Notes under the pieces: model-generated | Told to the model about the DNA's origin: nothing | Database searches by the model: none | Seen by the model: only the letters and a program-made list of their open reading frames with translations | Assembly: GCA_009760855.2 (NCBI GenBank) | Contig: WPIO01000254.1 | Coordinates: 82,501 to 146,500 of the forward strand | Length of the DNA stretch: 64,000 nucleotides | Direction of reading: 5' to 3' | Origin: Cristatella mucedo | Taxonomy: Eukaryota; Bryozoa; Phylactolaemata; Cristatellidae | Shown here: positions 24,335 through 35,765 of the stretch, in pieces | Layout: the number at the start of each line of letters is the position of its first letter | Numbering within the stretch: the stretch's first letter is position 1 | Made by a program: the position numbers and the translations under genes

Positions 24335-25064
24335 ATGAGTCTGAAAGTGCCACTTATGGAAGCAAAAATTTTGAGATTCAACGGCAGCGAAGATTCGCTG
24401 AATGGCTAAATCGTTTCGAAAGACGACCAAGATGCAAGGAGTTGATTAACTGAACAATTTCCTGGCGATATTCCTTACGCGTTTGGCATACGCCGCATAC
24501 GATGGCGTCCCCGAGGCGGCTAAGGAAGACCACGCCACGGTAAGAAAAGCGCTGCTGGCAGTATTCTTGCCGAATCACTTTAATGCCTATGAGGAATTCG
24601 CCGAGCGTTGCCCTATTGAAGGTGAAAACGTCGTTGACTTTTGGGCGGACATGAATCAGTTGGCTAGGCTGGTGGCCGGTGATTTTGTCGAATGCGTCTT
24701 TGTCGCTGGGCTGCTGGAGGCCGAAAAGAGGCACCTCCAAACCTCATGCCACCTAGCGGAAATGCCTGTGTATGTTCTTGTCGAGAAGGCTCGCGTCATA
24801 GTGAAGGCGTGCATCAGCATTTTGAAGGTGGCGGAAAGTTGCTTCGCATCTAGTTTTCGTTCGAGATGGCCTCCCCAAGCACGGACTAACAGAAATGTTG
24901 TGTGTTTCCTGTGCAAGGCCATCTGGCACTTAGGCCGTGATCGTTCTTCTAAAGCGGCGCGCCGTGGTCGCGGGAGACACTGTTACGGCCGTGGGAGCAT
25001 TCAACATCTCGCTGCTGACTGCTCGGATCGGGCCGTCGTACCAAACTGGCCAAAAAACGAGTAG
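24335..25064 (+). pseudogene. Decayed gag of the LTR element
   Basis: Gag forms the virus-like particle of LTR retrotransposons. An ATG at 24335 begins MSLKVPLMEAKILRFNGSED; a frameshift passes to RRFAEWLNRFE. A stop near 24450 is followed by the open frame 24483-25064 (about 193 codons, AYAAYDGVPEAA...). Two zinc knuckles near the C-terminus are both damaged: CFLCKAIWHLGRDR (last Cys is Arg) and CYGRGSIQHLAADC (second Cys lost). The order and spacing fit a Gypsy/Metaviridae-type gag. It cannot be functional. Confidence 0.75.
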
Positions 25065-25247
25065 GGGAGAGCACGCATTACTGCACTGGTGCTTTCCCCT
25101 CCGTTATGGCTAAGCAAAGCAGGCTAAGCCGCCTGAAAGCCACGCTGGCAGAAGGATACTTGGCCTTCGCGTATGCAGGCCAAAGGAAGGTGACGAGCCT
25201 CGTTGGCGCCTCGATAACGTGGTTAGCACATTGCCCAAAGCCCCATC

Positions 25248-27017
25248 ATGAACCAGCTATTTTCGTGGTGCGGGCAGCTGATCGGGCATCTCCCAATCGC
25301 TGGCTGGCTTCGCCATGCCTGCAGTTACTTAAAGCGAGCCGCTAGCAATGTCGGTTGGGACTCAGTCGTTAGTGAAAATGTCATAGCCATGACGAGTGAA
25401 TTGATGGCACGATTGAACACTGACGATTCAGTTTCAGGCATTTAGAACGTGCCAAATCTGGATAGTGGCACCCTCTGGTGTGAAGCCAGCAGCCTTGCTA
25501 TCGGCACTTGCCTGGATATAGAAGGAAGAATCGTCGAGGATGCCTTCTGGCTTCAAAAAGCTCACGACGTAGCCCACATCAATCTTGTTGAGCTGTAAGC
25601 TATCATCAAAGGCCTCAATCTGGCCATTGCTTGGTCATTACGGCAGGTAAATCCTAGCTGATTAAACAGCCTGTTTTTGTATAGCGACAGAAGAGCCTTT
25701 ACGGCTATCACCACCGCTTGCAGTGGTGATACAGAATCACCCAACGCAGGAATTGAACCCGCGACCTCGCGACCGAGGTCGTGAAAAGCAACCGCCATAC
25801 TTACTGTGCCATCACGGCTCAGATGTGGACAATTTCAGCAACTGTTCACGGATGGCTACAGTCACTGCTGGTTGGAGATAAGCCTGTACGAGCCTACGGC
25901 ACGGGAGAGACGCATATCAAATGCAGGCTAGCACTGATGGCCAACACGGTGTCAGAGTGTGGACTTAAGGCTTCCGTAGTCCTGGTGCGATCATCCACCA
26001 ATAAAGCCGATGGGCTGACCCACGTCGCTCAGAAATGGATGAGGGTGAATGTAAGCTGTCTCGCTGTTCCAGAGCTGGCGTCTTTGCCGGCGGTCGGCAT
26101 CGACCTAAAGAGTGTCCACAGCCGTCACCACTTTGGAGTTGACAGGACACTATACCTTGCCATAATGTGCCACCCGAAAGCTACTATCTGGCGAAATGAC
26201 ATCGAAGCCGTCGTGAAGGCTTACCCTCGTTGCAAGTCGATCGATCCTGATCCAGTCGCATGGAGTCCAGGCGTGCTGAATGTAAGCAAGAATTGGCAGC
26301 GCCTGGCCTGTGACGTAACGCATTCCAAGGGCCAAAAACATCTGACCGTGGTAGATTGGGGACAGAGCCGTTTCGCTATTTCGAGGCAAATACTAGACAA
26401 GGGAGAAAACTCTTTGGTGCAAAATCTTGGTGAAATTTTTAGGAAGCGTGGCCCTCCGCAGCAGCTGCTCATGGATAACAGTGAGAGCTTTCGTTTAACA
26501 GCTCTTTGCGGTCTTTATGACCGTTGGGGCGTGGAGCCCAATTACTGTTGCGCCTATAAACCCCCCCCCCCGGCAACGGCATCGTTGAGCGAAATCACAG
26601 GACCATCAAGGGAATGGCGACTAGCACGGGCAAGAACGTCCTGATGATGGTGTAGTGGTCCAACATCTCACCACCAGCAGGGTAGCACGAGAAACCAGTG
26701 CCCTGCAGAAGGCTGTTCACATATGAGTGGAAAAGCCCCCTCTTTGGGGGACAGAAAAATCAGGGCCCGAGGCTCAATATGCGCTCGGCCAGCTAGTATT
26801 TGTGAATCCCACCAACGCTCGTTGCACGACTGAGTGGCCCAAGGGCACGGTAATCAATGAGGGCCAGGGCATGGGAATCAAGATTGAAGGTGTGCATCGC
26901 CACGTGTCCAACTTTGGTCTCGTACAAAGGCAGGAAGAGGGGCTCCCTGCAACTGAAGGCGACAAAGCTGAACCAGTATGGAGGCCTTGGGGCGCGGTGA
27001 CACTACCTCACCGGTAA
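25248..27017 (+). pseudogene. Decayed pol: RNase H and integrase, RT missing
   Basis: 25248-25445 matches the connection region before RNase H. RNase H follows (SGTLWCEASSLAIGTC, then HDVAHINLVEL with a stop). It is split by a SINE-A insertion (25645-25816) and resumes with TVHGWLQ and KADGLTHVAQKWM. Integrase follows: an HH-CC zinc-binding segment (HSRHH ... CPRCKS position, here YPRCKS), core DDE residues ACDVTH and LLMDNSESF, and the ERNH-like end. A poly-C tract at 26560 disrupts it. The integrase C-terminus is at 26727-27017 (KGTVINEGQGMGIKIEGVHR). No protease or reverse transcriptase YxDD is present between gag and 25248, so at least 1 kb of pol is deleted. Confidence 0.75.
25645..25816 (-). 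mobile_element. SINE-A inserted inside RNase H
   Basis: Minus-strand reading starts GCCGTGATGGCACAGTAAGT (box A region), has box B GGTTCAATTCC (complement of 25749-25759) and the GCGGTGGTGATAGCC body. It ends at AGCTAGGATTTACC. The RNase H reading frame is recognisable on both sides (IAWSLRQ before, TVHGWLQSLL after), so this SINE is younger than the LTR element. Confidence 0.88.
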
Positions 27018-27085
27018 AATGACTGTGTCCTGAATGAATAGGCTTGCCCATTGCTGCTCTGTACCTTGCAGCTATATGTGTTGGT

Positions 27086-27268
27086 ACTGTGATGGCACAC
27101 TAGGTAAGGTGGTTGCTTTCACAATCTCAGTCCCAAGGTCGTGGGTTCAATTCCTGCGGTGGGCGATCGTTTATCGCCACTGCGAGCGGTGGTGATAGCC
27201 GTAAAAGCTCTTTTGTAGCTATACAAAAAGATGCTGGTTAATCAGCTTGGATTTATTATTATTTATTG
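27086..27268 (+). mobile_element. SINE-A copy, best preserved
   Basis: TGGCACACTAGG at 27093-27104 fits box A and GGTTCAATTCC at 27144-27154 fits box B, 40 bases apart as in a tRNA promoter. Body: GGGCGATCGTTTATCGCC, GCGAGCGGTGGTGATAGCC, CTATACAAAAAGATGC. 3' end AGCTTGGATTTATTATTATT. It lies between the integrase end and the 3' LTR. Confidence 0.88.
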
Positions 27269-27330
27269 CTGCAAACTTGTGACTCCTTGTGTTGTTGCTG
27301 CAAACTTGTGACCTTAAGGTCAAGGGGGCA

Positions 27331-27797
27331 TATAGTTTGTATGTATGTATTGCATGTAGGCTCCTCTGATAAGCCACAGGTGAGCTGTTAGAAGCATCAC
27401 CGAGAGGGGCTGGTGTACTGCTGTTGTCCGCCTGTGATGTGGCATTGACACAGGCCTGTAACCACCTAGTGGCCAGATGGTGGATTCACCATCATTGTCA
27501 GCCAGTGCACTGCTGTGGTCCGCCTGTGATGTGGTATGGACCAGCTAATGGCCTGATGGTGGATTCACTATCAGATTCGGCCGGTGCATAGTTGAGGTCG
27601 ATGAATAATCGGAGTCGACCCGGCGACTGGGACAGTCGTGTGAGAGTAGCCGCCAAGGGGTGCCGTGTGCGCTTGGGCTACGTGTGTTGGGAATCAACTG
27701 TCTGTATTGGGCATCGGCTGGCTTACTGCTGTGCGACCAAATTGCAATTTGCGTTGTGGTGCTGCCAGTGCGGTAGCATTTAAGTAAAAGCAATTTT
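27331..27797 (+). mobile_element. 3' LTR of Gypsy-like element
   Basis: Preceded by the purine-rich CTTAAGGTCAAGGGGGCA (a likely polypurine tract). It starts TATAGTTTGTATGTATGTAT and ends near ATTTAAGTAAAAGCAATTTT. It matches the 5' LTR and the inverted LTR at 62525-62923, which keeps the expected TG start. Confidence 0.82.
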
Positions 27798-27937
27798 GGG
27801 ACCCAGACCTTTCCCTCTGCTGGCCATGCAGCTCGCTGGCCCTCCGAGTCCTGGCGGCTGCTCGCTGTTCAATCGTACCAGAACGCGACCCGCAAAACAG
27901 AGTAACCACCTCAGAGCTGAAGGCTGCGCCATCAGCC

Positions 27938-28093
27938 CCAACTGAGCTGATTTGGTCCAGCAGTTGATGTTTTCGCCCACCCCAGGGTCTAGCTAACGTC
28001 ATGGGCTAGACCCCCGAGGCGAATGTAAATCACCTGAATAGAGATTAAACTCTCATAGGTGCTGTACAAATGAGTCAAATTGTTATTATTAAC
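27938..28093 (+). mobile_element. SINE-B copy
   Basis: The head begins AACTGAGCTGATTTGGTCCAG. Box B-like GTCATGGGCTAGACCCC is followed by the tail (CACCTGAATAGAGATTAAAC, TCTCATAGGTGCTGTACAAA) and an ATT end. The orthologous copy in the inverted arm is at 62308-62470, at the same position relative to the LTR, so this SINE pre-dates the duplication. Confidence 0.85.
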
Positions 28094-28600
28094 TATATTA
28101 GCTAATGCTGCGTGACGACTACTCGAACACCAAGCACTTTATTAGCCGGAACAGTGCCGGCCAAGATGGTCTACGCACTCCGGACGCAGCCAGTGAAGAT
28201 AAATCTAGATATCTTCATGCTTTCTCGTGTACTACTTTGTATTCCACGCGCGCATCTAATTTGTCAGTCTAGCCATAGTACGTTACCAACCCGCAACCGC
28301 TGGTGACAGCCTGCTGTACACAGCTGTCCCCCCCCCCGCCACCGATGAAGTTAAGCACAGTCTTGAGCCTGGTCACTTTGGCTACTCGGCAGGTACTGAC
28401 TGAGCCAATATTGTGGAAGAGGATTACCAGTATATCCGAGTGACACATGCAGACTGATTTAATAATGAGGAAGACTACTTCAGGCATAATGTAATGCAAA
28501 GTTACGTATGTTATGTCTGTACGTCCGCATAGCCACACCAAATGTCAGTATTGCGCCGGAGAGTTTCTTATTTCGAACTTACAACTGAAGCGACTTTCGG
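28094..28600 (+). other. Duplicated non-coding block, possibly another LTR
   Basis: The sequence has no good reading frame but is conserved in the inverted arm (61790-62300). Shared blocks include AAGCACTTTATTAGCCG, AGCACAGTCTTGAGCCTGGT and GTATATCCGAGTGACACAT. It lies directly upstream of an alanine-rich gag-like frame, as an LTR and leader would. I cannot fix its ends. Confidence 0.45.
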
Positions 28601-29394
28601 TGACCATTTCATAGCCAACAGGCTCCATATCTTGCTACGCATAAAGTGAGAAGCATATCCGAGTCAGGAGGCTCGGAGACGCGGCTACACAGGTCAAAAG
28701 CGCGGCTGCAAAGTCCGCAGAAGCAGCTGGAGCAACGGTGGTTGAGGTCGGCAAAACGGCGGCTGTGGAAGTCAGCTTGGTGACGATGGCCGATCAACCA
28801 CTTTGCCAGCTGGTCGCGGAAGGCCGTGCTCCAGCGTGCCTCCACAGACAGGCTGTAAGGTAGTCAGCCTGGCTAAGGGGGTCAGTTGTCACTGTTGGCT
28901 GTTTTGCCGATAAGGCATCAGATGTGTCGTGTGGCAATTGTAGCGGGTATAAGGGATCAATGCTGCTGGAAATGTTGCAGTTACTTGTGCTGCTGCTAGG
29001 AATTCGTTATCCTAAGGTCTGGCGCACGTTCTGTTTGACGTGGCTCGGACACAGGCCGGTTCAGGTCCTCAGCTAACTAGCATGTGAACAGCTGTTGGGA
29101 GTATCGTCGGGACAGGCCAGTGAAGAGGCTGGATGTGTTATCTGGACGGGCCAGTGCAGATGTTGGATCTGTCACCGAGACGGGCTGGTGCACGGCCATG
29201 GTCCGCCTCTGATGTGGTTGGGACAATGGCCGGTATTATTGCTCCCGCTAACCCTCTGGTAAACAGATGTTGCATTAATCATAGGGTCCGGCCGGTGGTG
29301 CGAAGCCGGGATCGAGGAGTGAGACTCGAGTTGGATAGAGGGGCAACGGGAGTCATGCTCACTTCTGGTCCGTGCGTCGTAGAATAAACCGTCG
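28601..29394 (+). pseudogene. Gag-like ORF remnant and related LTR
   Basis: The plus-strand frame shows the same blocks as the better-preserved copy at 61138-61760: KSAAAKSAEAAGATVVEVGKT, TMADQPLCQLVAEGRAPA, YPKVWRTFCLTWLGH. It is broken by stops. From about 29190 the end of a second LTR type can be read (GGTCCGTGCGTCGTAGAATA, CCGTCGGTGTTATTGGTCAT), related to the end of the 27331 LTR. Function of the ORF unknown; gag is an inference from position and composition. Confidence 0.45.
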
Positions 29395-31990
29395 GTGTTA
29401 TTGGTCATCGGCTGACGTTTCTGTGTTGCTCGGTAACGCAGCGACAAGGAAGGAGTTAGTGTAGTGAGTAACATCGAAATAGCAGCTCCTGACGGCTGGA
29501 AAGAATGTGCCATAGTCGCCAGCCGGAGTTGATCTCATTTCGTAAGAATTGTGGTAGTAAATTCCGCAGTTTACGGCCAACTGAGCAAAAGCTTCTGTCT
29601 CAAGCGGTATTTAAGCGAAGGAACCGAACAGCTGATGTATTGCCCACACAGAGCCTGAGGGGTCGTGGAGGCTGAAATTGGTTCAGCAGCTCAGCCAGGT
29701 ACGAAGTGACCAAGCCGTCGCAGGCCTTGTGGATCATTTTATGAACTCTGTGCTGTATCCGTTGATCAATCCGCAGTAATTCAAGCTCTTTCGGCACAAG
29801 AGACACATGATCTAACCTCTGGGATTCCTAAGCCAGCCTTGCAGCTTTTTTTATCTCACTTTGCAGCTGTCTCAGACAATTTTTCGGTAGCCTAGCAAAA
29901 TCGTTTTGCAACTATCCAGCCGAGAAAGAACCTGGGAGCTAGTTAAATTTTTTGAAAGCCGTCTGCGTAAGGCATTTCTTAATCTTGGATAGGGATCTTA
30001 CGTAGTGCAGCTTTACAAACAGTCTCCTTAGCGAATCTTTCAAAATTTAGGCAGCTGTCCAGGATCACACCTTAATTCTGAGCGCACGGTGAAGGCCACA
30101 CGATAGCATCACCTATTAAAAGGGCAAAGTCTTCTAGACCAGCTATGCGCTTGGGGTTTCCTATAAGTAGCAGTTCCGCTTAATTGTCGTTAAGTTTAGG
30201 GAAATTTGATGACATCCATGATCGAATGTTTGAGCGGCAAACATTCAGTTTATCTGCCACTGCAGCAAAATAATGTGATTTTAATGACAAATGGAGCTGA
30301 GTGTCGTCGGCATATAAGTGATAGCGTATCAAGTTGACACAACTATTTTTCCCCAATGGTTGAGGATTGATGGAGAACTGAAAAGGACGGATGGCTAACC
30401 TTTGTTAGGCTCGGAGGGGACTATTCTGTAGGAGGAGACTTGACCCACACGATTTGAATTGAATACGATCGGATAAGTACGATTTGAACCATGCCAGTGC
30501 CTTGTCTAGCTGACAGACCGTTGTTCTCAATTGTTCAAGTAGGACATCGGGATCAACGTTGTCAAAGGCAGCTGACTCAGAGCTAGGAGAGTAGAACAGT
30601 GGCACTCCTGCCATCACTGCTGGATAGGATGTCATTGGTGACATTGAGGTGAGCAGTTTTAATGGAGTACTGCCGCTTAAATTCCGACTAGAAATTTCAC
30701 GCAATTTTTCTTTTCGATTTGTGCTACAAGTTGATGAAGACAATAATTCAATAATCTGACAGAAAATAAAGAGGGAAAACGGACGATAGTTTGCAAAGAC
30801 TCCTGTATCCAAACCAACCTTAAACGTGTTGGTCTAATGACGGCCTATATGAAGGCCTTAGGTACAACCCCTTTCCTAGAAAAAATTACAAATCATGGTT
30901 ATAGCTGGGCTAAGTTTGTCTCGGAGTGAAGACCGCTGAGCGGAGGGAATAGGATCGTCAGGAGATGAGCCCCATATACTAGACTTTATTAAAGTTAGCC
31001 CCATCATTTGCAAAAAACCTTAAAGAATCTCTTAAGGTCACGTTGCAGATTGATAAAAAGGGCTTTAGTCGCAGCGGGCTTTAAGGAGGCACGAATGTGC
31101 GAAATTCGTCGCGTGAATAAGGCTGAGAACCTGTTGGCTGAGCCGTTAAATATTGATGGAGTTAGACCGCTCGGAATAAGCCGGCAAATTTATTACCGTC
31201 TTACAGATCTGTTTTGAGTCCGACTAGCAGGAATTCAGATTTAAAGTGGAAAAAATGCCCCCGTTTTTCTAAGCTACCAGGTTTAGACTCAAAGGAAGTC
31301 TGTGAAATGGACTAGATCGTCATCAGACCCTGAAATAAAGCAGAGTATAAGAATAAGCTTAATACGGCGCATCTGATCATGTTCTATCCTAAATTAAACG
31401 AAACGTCGGCGACTCTGTAAAGGGACGGAATGTACAGCAGCATGCTTGTCCAGGGCGCTTCCAAATGCATGTTAGGTTCACTGCACTAAGGATAGTATCG
31501 TGGCTGTCGGTTGAATCTTGGTGCAGGCAAAGAAGATTCGCTCCAAGTGTAGATTTTCTAAACTTTACGTCGGCCCTTTTTACGTTACGTCGCTAGAAAA
31601 GCTAGACGTTATCCTAGACGTGCACATGAACATGCACAGTAAACGAGACAGAACAATCAACGGAGATGGTCAGCAGCCACACAACAAAGTCAATGGAGCA
31701 GACGTCCTTAGTGATATAACGAGATCCACGACATACCCACCTACGTGAGTAGTATAATTAACTCATTGGATCAAACCAAAGTTCTCCAAACAGTCAAAAC
31801 ATGAGCGACCTGGCAGTTGCTAGGTTTTTCAAAAAACATGTTGAAGACTTCTGCACTCGGTAATGGTCTATCGCACATCAATTTTTTAGTGGAAAAAACA
31901 TCGAATGATTCTCTCTAAATAGGGTTATACAGCCAGGAGTCGATATATTATAACAGGGAGTCGTGATCTTTGATGTGGACATTATTACAA
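29395..31990 (-). mobile_element. LINE-B, decayed copy
   Basis: Minus-strand order: endonuclease remnant near 31780-31900 (matching GDFNMFF... at 55160 in the other arm); reverse transcriptase with SAAFDNVDPDVLLEQLRTT and KALAWFKSYLSDRIQFKSC (30420-30600); the IRSWMSSNF/LLLIGNPK region (30130-30240); the C-terminal KELELLRIDQRIQHRVHKM block (29700-29800). LINE-B differs from LINE-A in all these blocks. The catalytic YxDD region is near 30310 (complement of CATATAAGTGATAGC). Many stops and frameshifts. Its counterpart is 55040-56903, plus strand. Confidence 0.72.
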
Positions 31991-32885
31991 CTTATTTAAA
32001 CTATGGCCTATGCCGAAACTGCACTTCCTAAAGTCAAGATGTAGCACAAAGCTTGCCTCTGGCAAAAGGATTGGTGTTACCAATCGATTTTAAACCTATT
32101 TCGTAAGTCAATTTAAGGAAGTCAGCTATGTAAGTGGAAATTTCTTAATGCAGAATGTACTGGAATTGAGATTCTGAAGCAACAAAAGGCATGACGGAAT
32201 CAAAGCAAAGATAGAGCTCACAGCCATCTGGGCTGAAAAAAGTCGTGGGCGAATGGTGAGTATCAATTGTGAAAAGCATGGACCTGAAATAGAACTTTGG
32301 GGCACTGCATATTTCAAAAGCTCACAAGATTACCAATGTCCATTGAATTCTACAATACGACCAATCCGACTCAGCCAGTGCCATAAGGACGCAGCTTTTG
32401 GCCATAAGCGCCCAGGTAAAACGGTCAAAGGGACTAGGTAGCAGGTATCAAATCCTGCCAAGAAATCCAGAAGACATGGCTGAGAGACTATCTCCTGGTC
32501 AGCTATCCTGAGGTAGTCGTAAATACATATGCAATTGAATACCCACACAGATTTCTTGGAAGTACTGACTGAAATAACCTTGTTAGGTTTGATGCTTTGC
32601 TTTGAGCTTTGAGCTGCTCTCCCACTACTCACTTTGGATTATTTGACAAGAACATCAGAAGGCCGCAAGTAGGAACCAGGCTTTTGACGCTGGAATGCCA
32701 AAGAATGCTTAAGCCCAAAGCAGCATTCCTCCGGCAGCATCGCTTGTGTAAAGCAGGCAGGCCTGCCCACAGTCCGAAGTACGATTGTCCAAGCGGCCCT
32801 CACCAAGTGAAGGTAGATACCACTGGCAAATGAACTTTAAATTGCTCGAGGCTTTGCTTTTGCAGGCCGTGCACAAGCTTTGAGG
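31991..32885 (-). mobile_element. Third RT fragment and flanking segment
   Basis: Minus-strand reading gives an LDFLAGFDTCYL block (an LDxSAAFDT-like RT motif). Next comes LKYAVPQSSISGPCFSQLIL (a GVPQGSVLGP-like motif) and, near 32210, CELYLCFDSVMPF. These are RT motifs of a LINE distinct from LINE-B, or of its ancient neighbour. The plus-strand counterpart is 54115-55030, with matching order and orientation. Confidence 0.6.
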
Positions 32886-33516
32886 CATCGCGTCCATCAT
32901 TGTGCAGCAGAAGCTGCACTTCCATGTGCTGCTTCTACCGAAGCCACCAGCCAAGGCGAATAGTCTCAGCAACCACACTTCAATGCCATATGGAGATTGT
33001 CTCCCTATGAGCCACCAAGGCGCTCCATAAATTGGGAGGCTGAGCCTATAGTGTGCAAACACGGGCCAAGCTAGCTAACACAACATCAGCATGTGCTGTT
33101 AGCAAGGATGCTCTATTTACGAGCACCGTTTACAGTCATCGTTGATCGAGATACGTGACCGAAGGCACAGCACAGTACCCGGTGAATCTATTAACCGAAG
33201 ACTCGCTAACTAGATGCTAGCAATCAAAAAAGCATCGCTCGCTTGTTGCTAGCCGCCAGGCCCAGGCAGGGTAACAATGAGAGCAGTACCACCACAGTCA
33301 GTTGCAGGGTGACGAGACTAGCCAGCAGGTCCTCACGATGCACTCAGTGAATGCATTCTGCTATCGTGGGTGTCGAGTCACGCGAGGATTAGTCCGGCCC
33401 ACCATGTTCACTAGTGGGCCCAGATCGACGTCGGGCAAACGATCTTGCCTAATAAAGCCGAACCTGCACTCCGCGACTGCATTCGGTGGGCGAGCACCGC
33501 ACGGAAGCTACTACTC

Positions 33517-34604
33517 TCACGATGACCTGCTGTAGTAGGCGACCGCCACGGAAGCTATGAGAAGGCAGCCGATGCCGTAAGCGTTCGCTGCTCGCAGGAT
33601 CCTGCTCTCGCTGCGAGCCAGCGCCGCCTCCACGTCGTCGGTCGATGCCGACGACTCCGAGACGAGAGATGACGAGGACTGCAGCGGCTGTTCGCCACCT
33701 TTTCCCGGATGCTCTCACGCGGCCACCGGGTGCAGTGCGAGCTGGCTCTTGAGAGCGGCTATCTCGCACACGACGTGCTCCTCCCGACTAATGGTGCTCA
33801 CCACGAGGCGATCGGCATCGGCCGCGGCGAGCAGCACGGTGCAGTCGACTCGGCTCACCAGCCGCTGAAGGGCCTCTGCCGCAGCTGCGGCAGAGGCCGA
33901 GGCAGGATCGGCAATGCAGTTGCCTCCCCCTGGGGCCACTGCCGTGCCACCGCCTCACGCAGTTCGCGAGTCCTGGCATGGTGGCTGAGCGTGGCACGAG
34001 CCGGCAAGCGACCAGTAGCGGGTGCGCTCGGTGCGTGCCCTCTCCTTCTCGTATCTCTCGCGAAGCTCCGCCGACAGCTGAGCGAAGTGATCACACTCGC
34101 TCAGCTCGAGAGCTACTAGCTGTCAAGCGGCCGCCTGCTTGGCCTTGGCGTCGCCACGCTTCTCGTTGAGTAACTTGAGGAAGTGGTCGTCACCTCGCTT
34201 CGTCTTGTCCAGCTTGAGCTCAATCGATTTCAGCCTGAAGACTCAACGATCAGCAAAGGGCAAATTGAAGAGCACATGCTGCTCACGCGCGACCAGCACG
34301 GCACGGACAGAGCCAGGGCAGCGCTCGATTTCTGTCCCAGTCGTTGCTCAATGCCGTTTGTGGCTGTCATTCATGAGCACCGGCTCAAAGCTAGGATTGA
34401 GACTGCTTTGCACAGTATCGACAATGCAGCGAAGAAGCCGACATTTTCCAGGGCTTTATAAGTCTCGTCTAACCCCACGACAGTTACAGCTCGTATCAAG
34501 ATGCCGTTCGGCAGCTACACGAAGGCAGTGAAATTGAAATCTTTGCCTAATCTAACGGTTAATCTAGAAGAAGTGCCATCATCATTGTCATCGCGCGAGC
34601 TCTC
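33517..34604 (-). pseudogene. Decayed coding exon, coiled coil and terminal TM
   Basis: A GC-rich block without element homology. On the minus strand a pyrimidine-rich acceptor (CGCTCAGATTAG) precedes 34604. From there the frame reads ESSRDDNDDGTSSRLTVRLG, later VTVVGLDETYKALENVGFF, to a stop at 34371, with one TAG inside. After a frame change, another frame continues from about 34420 to 33517. It passes a Lys/Glu-rich part (LKSIELKLDKTKRGDDHFLK, ECDHFAQLSAELRERYEKER) and an Ala-rich stretch. It ends in a hydrophobic segment (GIGCLLIASVAVAYY) just before TGA. In-frame stops at 34348, 34243, 34123, 33955 and 33715 are all TGA. I do not recognise the family. Confidence 0.45.
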
Positions 34605-35109
34605 CTAATCTGAGCGATAAAAGTATTGACATGATAAAATAAAGCCTTCAAAAGATGTTTTCTCCCTAATGCGATTCGAAGAAGAGCTGTTCGGTACTTC
34701 CTGTGTGGCGAACCACAAGAGGTCCCCGATGCAGCATCTATACCATTATCACACAAGGGGCAAGCCCTCTAATATTAGATCTAGCAAGTTCCTTTCGGCA
34801 TGTAGAGCTGATCGCTTCATCGCGTCAGCACCACTGAGCTTGCCGATTCCTGCCACAACCGTTGCTATATCTACATACATTGTCCTTTGAGGGCTGGCAT
34901 GCGATGCAACAGGGCATGCTATCACTAGCTACTAGATAACCCTCATTTGAAACGTGTCCACAGTACCAAGAATGAGGTGGCTCGTAGGCTGCCATATTTT
35001 GTATATGTTTTATTATTAATGCAGTGAGTCTACAACGACTTTCTAAGGCTTAGATAGCCCCAAAGCCTGCTAGTTCTCCTGAACCCCCATAGCAATCAAT
35101 GCCACAGAC
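34605..35109. other. No recognisable gene
   Basis: Could contain upstream exons of the decayed gene at 33517-34604, but no exon can be defined. Confidence 0.3.
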
Positions 35110-35399
35110 CTCCAAATGCTCTTGACGTGCCATCATCTTGCCTGAGCATAATAGACCATGTTCCAAAATGGCCTACATCCTGTCTTGGTGAGAGCAGTCA
35201 GTGCATAAATTATCATGGCAAACGGTTAATTAGTGAGCCTTCGAAATATGGGATACACGCCGGATTCGTTGTAATGCTGCTTGTTTTCATAAGTTTTCCT
35301 CTCTCCCATGCTGAAGTAGCTGCCAAGCAATATTTAGGTTTTCGCTTATACGCCAAAACACACAGCTATCTATATATGTTCTTGATAGAAATATAAGAA

Positions 35400-35495
35400 A
35401 TACAGTGCATTTTTATCGCATCCTACGAGAACTTAATCTGTATTTAAGCTCTTCTTATGTAACGGGGCTCGTGCCCACGACCTCGATTATGAAAT
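35400..35495 (-). mobile_element. SINE-B fragment, minus
   Basis: Tail (CATCCTACGAGAACTTAATC, complement) and box B-like GGTCGTGGGCACGAGCCCC read on the minus strand. The 5' head is missing. It is inserted in the RT palm of the LINE at 35110-36240. Confidence 0.7.
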
Positions 35496-35617
35496 ACATT
35501 CACATTGTCATTGTTCAGGGCCAGTACCTAAAAAATTGGGGCAAAGGTAGTAAGTCCGGTCGAGATAGGCCGACGAATGAGTTTCTTGCTTACAGACTAT
35601 TAGCAGCTGGTGAGTTT

Positions 35618-35765
35618 TTGTGCGGCCAAGTGGCTAAGATACTCATCCCGATCGATGTCAAGATAAATGTTTTCAATGGCCGAGGTCGTGGGCTCGAGCT
35701 CTGTGTCATTTGTGAAGCATCCAGATAGAAAGTAAAATCTCTTAGGGCAATATAAAAATTAATTT
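35618..35765 (+). mobile_element. SINE-B copy, plus
   Basis: TGCGGCCAAGTGGCTAAGAT resembles the box A region. Box B-like GGTCGTGGGCTCGAGCTC is at about 35685-35702. The tail has CATCCAGATAGAAAGTAAAA and ends TAGGGCAATATAAAAATTAA. It faces the minus copy at 35400 as an inverted pair. Confidence 0.75.

Noticed and set aside
26560-26572. Poly-C run in integrase read as a programmed frameshift site
   Set aside because: The other-arm copy has ordinary coding sequence here; the C run looks like damage or a sequencing/assembly error.
33715-34350. Alternative genetic code with TGA as sense codon
   Set aside because: The peptide gene at 52003 ends at TGA followed by a normal 3' end with a poly(A) signal, and the same region also has a TAG and a frameshift; pseudogene decay is simpler.
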